51,799 nucleotides of DNA from Pseudomonas sp. CHM02. GTDB lineage: Bacteria; Pseudomonadota; Gammaproteobacteria; Pseudomonadales; Pseudomonadaceae. The notes under the pieces were generated by a model, which made no database searches, was not told where the DNA came from, and was given only the letters and a program-made list of their open reading frames with translations. This document shows, piece by piece, positions 17,107 through 26,439 of this stretch (positions are counted from its first letter, which is position 1; every line of letters starts with the position of its first letter). The DNA lies in NCBI RefSeq assembly GCF_000612585.1, contig NZ_JFCA01000048.1, positions 1 through 51,799 on the forward strand. The letters run 5' to 3'. The position numbers were made by a program, and so were the translations under genes.

Positions 17107-18422
17107 GTCGCCGCCCGCGCGACACGGTGGCCCGCTGGATTGCCCTGACCATCCTGATTGCGATGTTCACCGCGCTGGCGTTCAACGCCTTGTTCGTGCA
17201 GTTGGCAGGCGTATGGGCACGGCCACCGTTGACCGAAACCGGCTTGCTGGAAAAGATAGCCGTGGTGGTGCGCGTGGTGGAAGCGTCCGAGCCGGCGCAG
17301 CGACCGCGTCTTGTCCAGGTGGTGGGGGATGAGTCGTTCAGCGTGACGTGGGCCGCGCAGCGCGTGGCGTTTGACTTGCCGGTGCTCGACGACCCGGATT
17401 TCCACTCGGGCGAGCAGGTGTTCAAGCACCTGCTCCAGGGCCCGACCCGGCCCATGGAAGCCTACGAACCGTCCGACTGGCCGGACGGCAACGGCCACTA
17501 TGTGCTGTTGATGCAATTGACTGATCAGTCCTGGCTGATGTTCAGTGCGCGGGCGCGCAGTTGGGGGCTGAATGATGGGGCGCGCAGCCTGATCGTGGTG
17601 CTGTTGTTGCTGGTTTCCACCGCGTTGGTCACCCTGGTCGCGACCCGCCGCCTGGCCCGTCCGCTGCAACACTTCGCCCAAGGCGCACGGCGCTTCGGTG
17701 CCGACTTTCGCGCACCGCCCATAGAGCCGGTGGGTCCTCACGAAATCCGCCAGGCGATCCTCGCCTTCAACAGCATGCAGGCGCAGTTGCGGCACTTCAT
17801 CCAGGATCGCACCCAAATGCTCGCGGCGATCTCCCATGATTTGCGCGCGCCGCTGACCCGCCTGCGCCTGCGCGGTGAGTTCATCGAAGATGCTGACCAG
17901 CAGCAACGGTTGTTTCGCGATGTCGATGAAATGCAGGCCATGATCAACACCGCCCTGGAGTTCTTCCGCGACGACGCACGCCTGGAGCAGGCGACCCAAC
18001 TGGACCTGGCGGAATTGCTGCAAACCCTGATCGACGACTACCGCGACCAGGCCATTGACCTCACGTTCAGCGGCCCGCCACGCCTGGTGTACTTCGGCCG
18101 GCCCCTGGGCCTGAAAAGGGTGATGACCAACCTGATGGACAACGCCATCCACTACGGCGTGGCGCCGCAGATCGAGCTGCAGCAGAAGCCGGGAGCGGTG
18201 GTGATTCGTGTGCTCGATCGTGGCCCGGGCATTCCCGCCGAACATCGGGAACGGGTGTTCCTGCCGTTCTATCGCCTTGAAGGGTCACGCAACAAAAGCA
18301 CCGGCGGTGTCGGGCTGGGACTTTCTACCGCGCGGGCGATCGTGCTGGAGCACGGTGGTACGTTGACCCTGACAGAACGCCAGGGCGGTGGGTTGGAGGC
18401 GGTGGTGGTGTTGCCCGTATGA
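17103..18422 (+). CDS. EnvZ-like sensor histidine kinase
   Basis: A 439-residue membrane kinase with helices at about 12-34 and 162-182 around a periplasmic domain of roughly 125 residues. HAMP follows, then HisKA with H245 in A-A-I-S-H-D-L-R-A-P-L-T-R-L-R-L-R (EnvZ-type) and an HATPase domain with N-L-M-D-N-A, D-R-G-P-G-I-P and G-V-G-L-G-L-S. It should phosphorylate the regulator encoded just upstream, with which it overlaps by four bases. The periplasmic sensor shows no known fold to me. Confidence 0.92.
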   Translation: MSRRPRDTVARWIALTILIAMFTALAFNALFVQLAGVWARPPLTETGLLEKIAVVVRVVEASEPAQRPRLVQVVGDESFSVTWAAQRVAFDLPVLDDPDFHSGEQVFKHLLQGPTRPMEAYEPSDWPDGNGHYVLLMQLTDQSWLMFSARARSWGLNDGARSLIVVLLLLVSTALVTLVATRRLARPLQHFAQGARRFGADFRAPPIEPVGPHEIRQAILAFNSMQAQLRHFIQDRTQMLAAISHDLRAPLTRLRLRGEFIEDADQQQRLFRDVDEMQAMINTALEFFRDDARLEQATQLDLAELLQTLIDDYRDQAIDLTFSGPPRLVYFGRPLGLKRVMTNLMDNAIHYGVAPQIELQQKPGAVVIRVLDRGPGIPAEHRERVFLPFYRLEGSRNKSTGGVGLGLSTARAIVLEHGGTLTLTERQGGGLEAVVVLPV

Positions 18423-18463
18423 GGCAAGCCCGGCTCCCACACCTGCCACACGGTCTTGGCGCA

Positions 18464-20707
18464 TCAGGTATGCGAGTCTTCGATGACCTTCGGCACGGTA
18501 AAGCGGAACTCACTGCCGCGCCCCACTTCACTCTCGGCGATGATCTTGCCGCCATGCGCCTGAACGATGCCTTGAGTGATATACAGCCCCAGGCCGCTGC
18601 CGGTGGGGTTGTTTTCCGCCTGGGTCCAATAGCGATCAAATACGTGCGGCAGTTGTTCTGGCGCAATACCTTCGCCGGAGTCGCGCACCGAGAAAACGAT
18701 TTCCTCGCCATTGCTCATGGCGCTGATGCCGATATTGCCCTGGCGCGGGGTGAACTTGATAGCGTTGCCGATCAGGTTCGACAGCACCTGGAACAGACGC
18801 TCGGGGTCGGCATTGATCTGCAGGCCAGGCTCGGCATTGAACGACAGATCGATACCTTTCTCCATCGCCAGAGGTGCCAGCAGTGAGTAGGCTTCATCAA
18901 ACATTTGGCTCACGTCGAGTGCCACTGGCTTGACCACATAGCGTCCGGCCTCGATTTTCGAGGTATCGAGCAGGTCTTCCAGCAGCACGTTCATGCGCCC
19001 GGCAGCCTGTTGCATCGTATCGATGGCCGAAGAAATCCGCCGCGAAGTATGTGGACCATCGGAACTGAAGGCCTTCTGCATCATGCCGCACAGCATGGAA
19101 ATCACCGTCATCGGGTTGCGCAGGTCGTGGGACACCACCGCTACCAGCTCATCACGGGCGCGCACGGCTTGTTGTTCGCGCAGCACCTGGCGCGCCAGGT
19201 CGTTTTCCAGCGCGGAGCGACGCAAGTCGTTGGCGGCGAAACGGTCGCCATGGCTCCACTTGGTGGAAATGCCGGCCATTTCCACTTTCCAGATTTCAAA
19301 CGACGTACGTGGGCGAAGGCGCAGGCCAGCGTCGGAATTTTCCAGGTCCAGCGGCTTTTTCGGGTCGCCACTCCAGTTGATGTTCTCTTTCACTTCCGGA
19401 CGGAACCACAGCACACCGTTATCCACAGGCTTGGGCAGGCTCATGGCCAATACGCCGCTGGCCACCTGCTGGAACTCCGTCGCCGGCGGGTATACCGAGG
19501 CCAGGTTATGGCTGGAAAACACCGGCTCGCCACCTTCTTGCAACCACTTGTGCAGCGCGCGGATCTGCGCCGGCTCCGGGCAGTTGCCGTAGCGGTGCAG
19601 TTGCTTGTCTTCGATAATCGCCACGCCACCGGACAGGGTCAGGTCCATCAGCAATTGCGGTTGCCGGGCCAGGCCGTCGAACACGTTTTCTTGCGAGGCT
19701 TTCATGGCCTGATCCAGCCGGGCCAGGGTCTCGACTTTCTCGTCGCGCTGACGGCTGAGGTCCAGGGCTTCCATGGCGCTGATCTGCAGAGAAAGCACCT
19801 GGCCGATGGTCTGGCAGGCGGTGCGCAGGTCGTTCGGCACCAGCAGGGGTTCGCGGTTGCCGCAACTGATCAGGCCCCAGAGTTTGTCGCCCTTCATCAG
19901 CGAGATGCTCATGGACGACAACACGCCCATGTTCTGCATGTACTGGCAATGAATCGGCGAGACACTGCGCAGCGTGGCAAAGCTCAAGTCCAGCGGCTGG
20001 CCGGTGTCCGGGCGTAGCTTGGGCAGCAGCGGCACCGGCTCGTAGGCCGCATTCGGGATGATGCGCAGCCAGTTGGTGCGATACAACTCGCGGGCTTGTT
20101 CAGGGATGTCGGACGCCGGGAAAAACAACCCGTTGAACAGTTCCATGGACGGCGCCGACGCTTCGGCGATCACTTGCCCGTGGCCTTCCTCTTCGAAACG
20201 ATAGATCAGCACGCGGTCGTAGCCGGTCATGGCCTGGATTTCATTCACGCTGATTTCGTACAGCGCTTGCAGGGTTTTCGCCGACTGTAAACGCTGCAGC
20301 ATCTTGCCCAGGTCGCTGGTGCGACCGTTCAGTGCCCGTGGGCGGAAGTCTTTGAGCAGCGGTTCGAATTCCAGCACCAGCACATCTTGATGGCGGTGCA
20401 GCAGGCCTTCGAACTCCGCGCCGTTAAAGGTGACGTGCAAAGGTGGAGCATCGAAAAACGTGTTGTTCTCGGCCATGACGGCAACGGCCCGGGCGTGCTC
20501 GGCACCCACCAGGGTGTGCAATGGCTGGTCGAGCAGCGTCTCGGGCGCATGCCCGAACAGGGTGCCGATGTTGGCACTGACCTGGATGATCTTCAGCGCC
20601 GGCTCCGATAACGTCAGCAGCACGCCGTGGGGTTGGATCGCCCCCGGAAAGCGGATGGGCTCGTCGGCACAGTTGGCAAGCAGCTCTTCAAAATCTTCGG
20701 TTTTCAT
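18464..20707 (-). CDS. bphP: Bacteriophytochrome histidine kinase
   Basis: A 747-residue red/far-red photoreceptor kinase with domains PAS (about 15-110), GAF (about 135-300), PHY (about 315-490), HisKA and HATPase. C13 in A-N-C-A-D-E-P-I-R is the expected thioether site for biliverdin. The GAF motif P-A-S-D-I-P is present. The kinase His lies in V-V-S-H-D-L-R-N-P-M, with N-L-I-G-N-A-I-K-F and G-S-G-L-G-L-Y downstream. ATG 20707 follows a perfect AGGAGG and overlaps the bphO stop by four bases, so chromophore enzyme and receptor are translationally coupled. A longer frame to 20734 lacks support. Confidence 0.96.
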   Translation of the reverse strand: MKTEDFEELLANCADEPIRFPGAIQPHGVLLTLSEPALKIIQVSANIGTLFGHAPETLLDQPLHTLVGAEHARAVAVMAENNTFFDAPPLHVTFNGAEFEGLLHRHQDVLVLEFEPLLKDFRPRALNGRTSDLGKMLQRLQSAKTLQALYEISVNEIQAMTGYDRVLIYRFEEEGHGQVIAEASAPSMELFNGLFFPASDIPEQARELYRTNWLRIIPNAAYEPVPLLPKLRPDTGQPLDLSFATLRSVSPIHCQYMQNMGVLSSMSISLMKGDKLWGLISCGNREPLLVPNDLRTACQTIGQVLSLQISAMEALDLSRQRDEKVETLARLDQAMKASQENVFDGLARQPQLLMDLTLSGGVAIIEDKQLHRYGNCPEPAQIRALHKWLQEGGEPVFSSHNLASVYPPATEFQQVASGVLAMSLPKPVDNGVLWFRPEVKENINWSGDPKKPLDLENSDAGLRLRPRTSFEIWKVEMAGISTKWSHGDRFAANDLRRSALENDLARQVLREQQAVRARDELVAVVSHDLRNPMTVISMLCGMMQKAFSSDGPHTSRRISSAIDTMQQAAGRMNVLLEDLLDTSKIEAGRYVVKPVALDVSQMFDEAYSLLAPLAMEKGIDLSFNAEPGLQINADPERLFQVLSNLIGNAIKFTPRQGNIGISAMSNGEEIVFSVRDSGEGIAPEQLPHVFDRYWTQAENNPTGSGLGLYITQGIVQAHGGKIIAESEVGRGSEFRFTVPKVIEDSHT

Positions 20708-21318
20708 AGCAGTACCTCCTGGCTGTCGAGCCATTGCTCAAAGCAGCTGAACGTCGAACGGGCTGCATCCACCGCGTCTTGTCTGGCGGGTGCGTCCAGC
20801 GGCATGCGGGCCAGGTAATCGAGAAAATCCTTCCAGCGACGGCCGGTCTCGGTGCCATACACGTTGAGGAACGCACCGCCGTTGTCGGCGTCCAGGCCCA
20901 GTCGCTGGGCCATTTCCCGACGCAACACCTGGCCGCCCAGGGTCGCACCCTCCAGTACATACAGCGCACCGAGGCAGGCAGTGGGGGTAGCCAGCGGGGG
21001 CAGGTTGGCGCAGCGGGGCAGCGCGTTAATGGCGGGGGCATTCAGGCCTAGGGCGTGAAGGTCGTTCATCAGGGTGGGCGTTTTCACACGCATGACCCGG
21101 TCAAAGCCCTCAGGGATCAAATCACTTTCGTACAAGGCGGCTTCCATCGGCGCATAAAAGCCGTAATACGCCCGGAGCAAGCGTCGGTACCAGTCGGCAT
21201 CCAGGCGCTCGGAGAAAAACGGCAGGCGTTTTTCCAACGCTACGTGCAGCCGGGCTGTGCCTGCGCGCAACGACTCCAGCAATGAGGGCGCACCAACGTC
21301 AGGGGCCTGTGAATGCAT
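20704..21318 (-). CDS. bphO: Biliverdin-producing heme oxygenase
   Basis: A 204-residue bacterial heme oxygenase. It has an early H (T-A-R-L-H-V-A-L-E) as likely proximal heme ligand and the conserved Y-V-L-E-G-A-T-L-G-G motif around residues 120-130. It opens heme to biliverdin, the chromophore needed by BphP, and releases iron. Its stop codon overlaps the bphP start. A single-domain response regulator gene lies 195 bases upstream on the same strand. Confidence 0.95.
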   Translation of the reverse strand: MHSQAPDVGAPSLLESLRAGTARLHVALEKRLPFFSERLDADWYRRLLRAYYGFYAPMEAALYESDLIPEGFDRVMRVKTPTLMNDLHALGLNAPAINALPRCANLPPLATPTACLGALYVLEGATLGGQVLRREMAQRLGLDADNGGAFLNVYGTETGRRWKDFLDYLARMPLDAPARQDAVDAARSTFSCFEQWLDSQEVLL

Positions 21319-21513
21319 TCAATAAGCTCGAACTGTGGGCCTCTCGGCCATGAATGACGCGTGGAAATGGGCGACGATTCTACACAACTCACGGCCATCA
21401 TCTGAACGCACAAAGCGAAAAGGTTGACCGGCGGATCAGCAAAAGTCGCTCCTTGCTCCCATAGTGACCCTAAAGGCCTGCGCGAAGTTCGCTTAAGTGA
21501 TATTGCGACGCTA

Positions 21514-21894
21514 TCAGTGCATGGACGAACCTTGTGGGTTCAGCGCCGTTTGCACGCACTCGATCAGATGCTCAGTACTCCATGGCTTGGGCAAAAACCG
21601 CACCGAGCCACCCAGTTGCGCCGCCAGCTTGGTATTTCCCGAGGTCAGCACCACCGGCACCGTAGGCCAACGGTGGGCCACCACCTTGCTCAAGTCATAG
21701 CCATTGAGCAAACCCGGCATCTGGATATCGCTGACAATCAGGTCGACCGGATCATCGCCTCGCTCCAGGTAAATCATCCCCTCATCCGCCGAAGGAAACG
21801 ACGTAACGACTGCGCCGAAGTCCTCCAGTACATCGACCATTAACGCGCGAATGATTTCGTCGTCTTCCAGTACCAAAATCGATGGCTGAGCCAT
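21514..21894 (-). CDS. Single-domain response regulator (CheY-like)
   Basis: A 126-residue stand-alone receiver with no output domain. Acidic residues E10-D11-D12, phosphoacceptor D56 in I-V-S-D-I-Q-M-P, the switch L-T-S-G-N and K in L-P-K-P-W are all present. It precedes bphO-bphP on the same strand and may be the phosphorylation target of the phytochrome, although the 195-base gap leaves co-transcription open. With no output domain it must act by protein contact or as a phosphate carrier. Confidence 0.9.
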   Translation of the reverse strand: MAQPSILVLEDDEIIRALMVDVLEDFGAVVTSFPSADEGMIYLERGDDPVDLIVSDIQMPGLLNGYDLSKVVAHRWPTVPVVLTSGNTKLAAQLGGSVRFLPKPWSTEHLIECVQTALNPQGSSMH

Positions 21895-22077
21895 GATCCT
21901 TACTCCTCCATCAGGGATTCAGTAAGGTGGAGTGGGGTGGATTGAAATAGGTTCGATTGGATGTGTGTGGGGCGATGGGTGGTCGTTTTAGAGCGCTTCC
22001 CGGGTTGTTGTCAGAAGCGGCAGAGTGACGTTGATACAGGCATAATCAATCCACCGTTGCCCGCTGTGGAGCCCTTG

Positions 22078-22452
22078 ATGAAGTACGCTTTGTTCACCCT
22101 TGCCCTGATCCTCAACACCGGTCCGGCCGTCGCCGCCGGTGACGCCGAAGCGGGCGGCAAGCTGTTCGCCAAAACCTGCGGCGGCTGCCACAGCATCGGC
22201 GAAGGCGCACGCGGCGGCTTTGGTCCGGAACTCAACGGCATCATCGGGCGACCTGCGGGGACGACCACGGACTATCAGTATTCCGATGCGATGAAAAACT
22301 CCGGCGTGGTCTGGACCCGCGACAAACTCGCCGCCTATATCGAGGCGCCGAAGAAGGTGGTGAGTGGTACGCGGATGATTTTCTGGGGCATCAGTGACCA
22401 GGAGAAGATTGAAAACATCCTGGCGTACCTTGAGACGTTCCAGTCGAAATAA
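22078..22452 (+). CDS. Small periplasmic class I cytochrome c
   Basis: A 124-residue c-type cytochrome with a Sec signal peptide cleaved after A-V-A-A. It has one heme site, C-G-G-C-H, near residue 35, and a distal Met ligand candidate in T-R-M-I-F-W near residue 100. The length and the G-P-E-L-N-G-I-I-G-R motif place it with mitochondrial/c2-like cytochromes. ATG 22078 is chosen because it gives the signal peptide directly. Its electron partners are not evident; it ends one base before the stop of the convergent next gene. Confidence 0.9.
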   Translation: MKYALFTLALILNTGPAVAAGDAEAGGKLFAKTCGGCHSIGEGARGGFGPELNGIIGRPAGTTTDYQYSDAMKNSGVVWTRDKLAAYIEAPKKVVSGTRMIFWGISDQEKIENILAYLETFQSK

Positions 22453-24474
22453 TCATTCCCGCACGTTCCTGAACAGCATCAACCGCGCACTCTCGTGCAG
22501 CCCCCGGGTCAGGTCCTGCAAACGCTGGAACTCCTCGGGATGCTGTGCGGCCACGTCGTCTCGCGGGGTAGGCGACGCCAGGTCATGCAGAGTCGGTGAG
22601 GTACCGTCGTGCTGCATCTGCAGCAGGAAGTCCTTGGTCACGCCTCCGATGATCGGGAAGGTACCTTCCCGCAGTACCAACGGCACCATGCGCTCGCCTT
22701 CCGGTGCCGGCTGCTGGATATCCCGGCCCATGGCGCCATTGGTGAACGGCACGCCCGCCATGCCGGCCACGGTGGGTAGCAAGTCCGCCAGGCCGACAGC
22801 TTCTTCGATCACCCGAGGTTGCAGGCCGGGCGCGTGGATCAGCAAAGGCACGTTGTTACTTTCAAGCCCCAACTGTTCGAAGGCCGGTGCCATGTGCGGG
22901 ATCTGGCTGATGCGCGTGTTGTGGTCGCCGAAGAACACAAAGATGCTGTTGTCGTAGTAACCGTCCGCCTTGGCGATTTCCATCAGCCGACCGATATTGT
23001 AGTCCAGCAGGCGCACCGCATTGTATTGCTCGACGCTGCGCGAGCCGGCGGCCTGGGCCTGCTCCAGCGTCACGTTGCTGACCTGGAAGCCATCGTTGTG
23101 CTTGGGGATGGTGAATGGACGGTGATTGCCGGAGGTTTGCAGGTAAGCAAAGAAGGGTTGGTCGTTCGGGACCGCGCGCAGCAATGCGTCACCTTCCTTG
23201 AATAGGTCCAGGTCGGAAATGCCCCACACGTCCACCCGTGGCGAGCGCCAGTGGCTCTCTTCAAACAGCTGCACGCCGTCGATGCTCTGGCGGATCAGGG
23301 CATTGATATTCGCCCAGCCGGCATTGCCACCGATCATGTAGAACTTCCGGTAACCCTCGAAGGCGTTGATCAGCGTGTGTTGCCGGGTGATCAACGGGTT
23401 ACGCGTCGCGGTTTCCTGGCGGGTGACATCCGGTACGCCGGTGATGCTCGCCCACACGGTCTTGGCGGTACCGGTGACGGGCACGTAAAAGTGTTTGAAG
23501 AACCAGCTTTGCGTGGCCAGCTTGTCCAGGTTTGGCGTGGGATTGAGTGGATTTCCATAGGCTCCCACGGCGCTGGTGCCGAGGGATTCGAGCATCACGA
23601 AGATCACATTCGGCGGGCGCCCGCCGGCCAGCCGATAGGGCTGCACGCCTTGTTCGCGGATGAAGTTCAGTTGCTCGGCATCGGGCTGGTCGACCCCCAG
23701 GTACTGGGCGACCTGAGGGTAATGCTCACGCACCTGGGCCTCATCGAACTGCGATTGGCCGACCTTGAGTGTGTCGTACATAAACAGCACCGGGTTCAGG
23801 CCCACGGCGGCCACCTGCGGGTTGCCGGAAAAGAACGCGTCGCTCCAGCGCAGAGGCACCGGGTTCTCCAGGTTGAGGTTGGCGACGCGGCCGAGCAGGG
23901 CCAGCAGTACGCCGACCACGCCGATGACAGAAACAGCCGCCAGTGACCATTTGCTGCTGGTGCTGGGGGCGCGGTCCAGCGTCAACCGCTCAAGGCAAAT
24001 CAACGCCCACACCCATAAGGCCACCGCTCCCAGCCAGCACGCGGTTATCCACAGCACCGGATAGGTTTCCCACACCATCTGTTGTGAAATCTGCGCGTCT
24101 TGCAGGTAACGCAGCACGGTCGCATTGATGCGCACACCGAGGTAGGCGTAGTGGCCGAAGTCGATGATGTACACCAGGCCGACCACGGCCAGTGCGACCA
24201 TCAGATAGGTTCGGGCCAGCCAGCGCAGGGCGGGGCGTGTTGTCAGGTTCCAGCGTGGAATCCAGGCGAGCAGCGCCAGCGGCAGCAGGAGCAGCACCGC
24301 CAGGCGCAGGTCGAAACGCAGGCCGATGCCGAGGGTTTCCAGCAGTGCCGGGGTGCTCAAATCAAGGCCGGAAAAGCCCAGCACAAATACCAGCCGCAGC
24401 GCGGCCAGCAAGGCAAATACCAACCCGATCGCGCCCACGCCGTAGCGCAGGCGGCGTGATTGCAACGCACCCAT
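22453..24474 (-). CDS. LTA synthase-like sulfatase-fold membrane transferase
   Basis: A 673-residue protein with five N-terminal membrane helices (to about residue 200) and a large periplasmic alkaline-phosphatase/sulfatase domain. Metal and catalytic motifs are visible: V-M-L-E-S-L-G-T-S, the nucleophile region G-T-A-K-T-V-W-A-S, and F-F-G-D-H-N-T. The family moves phosphoglycerol or phosphoethanolamine groups onto envelope glycans or lipids. Gram-negative members include OpgB-like enzymes that modify periplasmic glucans. The acceptor here is not known. ATG 24474 has GGGGA five bases upstream; ATG 24486 is the alternative. Confidence 0.86.
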   Translation of the reverse strand: MGALQSRRLRYGVGAIGLVFALLAALRLVFVLGFSGLDLSTPALLETLGIGLRFDLRLAVLLLLPLALLAWIPRWNLTTRPALRWLARTYLMVALAVVGLVYIIDFGHYAYLGVRINATVLRYLQDAQISQQMVWETYPVLWITACWLGAVALWVWALICLERLTLDRAPSTSSKWSLAAVSVIGVVGVLLALLGRVANLNLENPVPLRWSDAFFSGNPQVAAVGLNPVLFMYDTLKVGQSQFDEAQVREHYPQVAQYLGVDQPDAEQLNFIREQGVQPYRLAGGRPPNVIFVMLESLGTSAVGAYGNPLNPTPNLDKLATQSWFFKHFYVPVTGTAKTVWASITGVPDVTRQETATRNPLITRQHTLINAFEGYRKFYMIGGNAGWANINALIRQSIDGVQLFEESHWRSPRVDVWGISDLDLFKEGDALLRAVPNDQPFFAYLQTSGNHRPFTIPKHNDGFQVSNVTLEQAQAAGSRSVEQYNAVRLLDYNIGRLMEIAKADGYYDNSIFVFFGDHNTRISQIPHMAPAFEQLGLESNNVPLLIHAPGLQPRVIEEAVGLADLLPTVAGMAGVPFTNGAMGRDIQQPAPEGERMVPLVLREGTFPIIGGVTKDFLLQMQHDGTSPTLHDLASPTPRDDVAAQHPEEFQRLQDLTRGLHESARLMLFRNVRE

Positions 24475-24510
24475 TATTTTCCCCATTCTCAAAAACACCA
24501 CACATCAACT

Positions 24511-24592
24511 GCGGGCTTGCTCGCGAAAGCGGTGGTTCAGTGCCAGATATGCCGCCTGATACTCCGCATTCGCGAGCAAGCCCGCTCCCACA
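24511..24592. repeat. REPIN overlapping the 3' end of a membrane-protein gene
   Basis: GCGGGCTTGCTCGCGAA (24511-24527) and its inverse TTCGCGAGCAAGCCCGC (24569-24585) form a typical REP pair; TCCCACAG follows the right arm. It is a different subtype from the pair at 7507. The right arm and the spacer lie inside the reading frame of the next gene. Confidence 0.88.
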
Positions 24593-25148
24593 GTTTGAAT
24601 TGCATTAATCCAGCGACCACGCAGTAGCCCGCCAAGAGCGGATCAACCAGGTAATCCCAGTAGTTTTCCGACGCCTTGAGCCGCAGCGCGAAGGCCAGGG
24701 TGCCGACCGCAAGCATCCACACCGCCAAGCCATTGCGCAGCCATACCATCAGTAGCGCCAAGGCACCTACCAGCATAATCATCGGTCGCGGGTTGAAGCC
24801 CCAGCGATAGGGGTCGAAATAAGTCAGCCCCAGCGTCGCCGGGTACAACACCAGGCTTAACACCCCAAACAGCAGCAACATCTGCACCTGATGTTGGCGG
24901 CTGATCGACTGCACCACGCCCAAACGACCGAGTGCGACCCACGCCAGCAACACCAACGTGCTGATCGCCAGGTCATCGGTAAAGCTGCGCACATACGCCG
25001 CCAGCGGCAGCTCATTGACCGGGATAAAACTCACCGCGGCCAATAGCGGTAACCACCACGGGCGCCAGGGTGCGCTGAATCGAAACGCACTCGACAGCAC
25101 AAACCCCAGCAGCACAAAACTCAAATGGGCCTGCCATAAAGAAGCCAT
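24537..25148 (-). CDS. Polytopic membrane protein of unknown function
   Basis: A 203-residue protein with about six hydrophobic segments and no recognised family. The start overlaps the stop of the sialidase-like gene (TGATG), so the two are coupled. The last 18 residues or so (L-W-E-R-A-C-S-R-M-R-S-I-R-R-H-I-W-H) are translated from the REP pair, not from ordinary coding sequence. The original end was therefore probably near residue 184 and the tail is acquired. It may anchor or assist the exported sialidase-like protein; this is inference from coupling only. Confidence 0.78.
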   Translation of the reverse strand: MASLWQAHLSFVLLGFVLSSAFRFSAPWRPWWLPLLAAVSFIPVNELPLAAYVRSFTDDLAISTLVLLAWVALGRLGVVQSISRQHQVQMLLLFGVLSLVLYPATLGLTYFDPYRWGFNPRPMIMLVGALALLMVWLRNGLAVWMLAVGTLAFALRLKASENYWDYLVDPLLAGYCVVAGLMQFKLWERACSRMRSIRRHIWH

Positions 25149-26416
25149 CACAGCCGCTCCGCCAGCCAGGCTTCGTTGAAGCTGACATGTTTGATAAAGG
25201 TGTTATTCCACGAGTACACCAGGTGGTACATGCCGTCCGGGCTGCGGCTGAAATACGGGTACTCGTATTCGAAATCGCAGCCCTGGGGTTTGCACACGCG
25301 GTAATCGAGGTTACTGAGAAAGCGTTGCTCCAGCGGCAGACGCCTGGCGCCGCTGGAGGCGCGGAAGCCTTCGCCGATGATTTCTTTATAGGCCTCGGGC
25401 GAGAATGGTTGGCCGAGCGGGTCGGGTGACTGGTCCAGCTCTGCCACCGTGCGCCATTGGCTGAGCTGGGCGTCGGTGCCGTAGAGGCTGAGCTTGAAGC
25501 GGCCATCCTGCAGATCATTAAGGGCCACCAGCAAGCCGTCGTCCTGCGTGCCCACCGCCGCCAGCGAGGAATTGGGATTGGCCGGCTCCAGCGGGTAAGG
25601 TTCGCTCCAGGTTTGCCCGGCGTCTTCGGTGCGGCTGGCGAGCACGCGGTGATGGGTGTCGCCGGCATAGCGCAACATCGCCACGGCGCGCTTGCCATCC
25701 AGCGGCACGATGGTCGGCTGCAGTGAGTGCTTGCCGCGGCTGATGCGGAATTTATCGATCACCGCTCCATCGGCGCTCAAATACAGGTATTCGGCAAACT
25801 TGCCCATGAACTCGTGGTACACCGGCAGGCCGATGGAGCCGTCGGCATGGAACACCGGCGCGGCGCGCACCAGGGTGCTGATATTGAAGAATGGCGAGGT
25901 GACCAGTTGCCTCGGTGCCGACCAACTGGCGCCCATGTCGTCCGACACCATCAGATTGATCGCACTGGTGGCCCAGCCGCCGACTGACACTGACACATAA
26001 AACATCCATAGGCGTTTATCCGGGCCCAGGGCGATCACCGGGTTGCCCAGCTTGCGGATATAGCGCTGGGTGCCGTCGCGGGTGCTTTCACGCGTGGCCA
26101 GCACCTGCTCGGCGCCCCATTCGCCGCTGCCTGCATCAAAGCGCGCGGTGCGTACCTGCACATCGGCCGCGCCTTCGCGCGAGCCGGCGAACCACACCGC
26201 CATCAAGTCGCCGCCAGGCAGGGCGGTGACGGACGAGGAGTGCACGAAGTCGGTGAGCTGGGTCGACACGAACCGGCTGCTGTACTGCGCAGGCGCCGCC
26301 ACTTTTGCGGTGTTCGGGCTGGCCTGGGCAAACGGTGCCAATACGTGGGGCGGATGGCTCTGCCAGGCGGCAAAAAATACCCCCAGCAGGCTGAAAATCA
26401 ATAAGGCGGAGCGCAT
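25148..26416 (-). CDS. Exported sialidase-like beta-propeller protein
   Basis: A 422-residue protein with an N-terminal hydrophobic signal or anchor (residues 1-20) and a six-bladed sialidase-type propeller. Two Asp boxes are clear: S-D-D-M-G-A-S-W (158-165) and T-E-D-A-G-Q-T-W (263-270). The early W-F-A-G-S-R-E-G resembles the arginine-containing motif of sialidase family proteins. Whether it cleaves sialic acids or another sugar is unknown, since many environmental members of this family have other substrates. It is coupled to the small membrane protein downstream and lies 23 bases after the cytochrome b gene. Confidence 0.8.
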   Translation of the reverse strand: MRSALLIFSLLGVFFAAWQSHPPHVLAPFAQASPNTAKVAAPAQYSSRFVSTQLTDFVHSSSVTALPGGDLMAVWFAGSREGAADVQVRTARFDAGSGEWGAEQVLATRESTRDGTQRYIRKLGNPVIALGPDKRLWMFYVSVSVGGWATSAINLMVSDDMGASWSAPRQLVTSPFFNISTLVRAAPVFHADGSIGLPVYHEFMGKFAEYLYLSADGAVIDKFRISRGKHSLQPTIVPLDGKRAVAMLRYAGDTHHRVLASRTEDAGQTWSEPYPLEPANPNSSLAAVGTQDDGLLVALNDLQDGRFKLSLYGTDAQLSQWRTVAELDQSPDPLGQPFSPEAYKEIIGEGFRASSGARRLPLEQRFLSNLDYRVCKPQGCDFEYEYPYFSRSPDGMYHLVYSWNNTFIKHVSFNEAWLAERL

Positions 26417-26439
26417 AGGGGACCTGTGGATAAAAAGGA

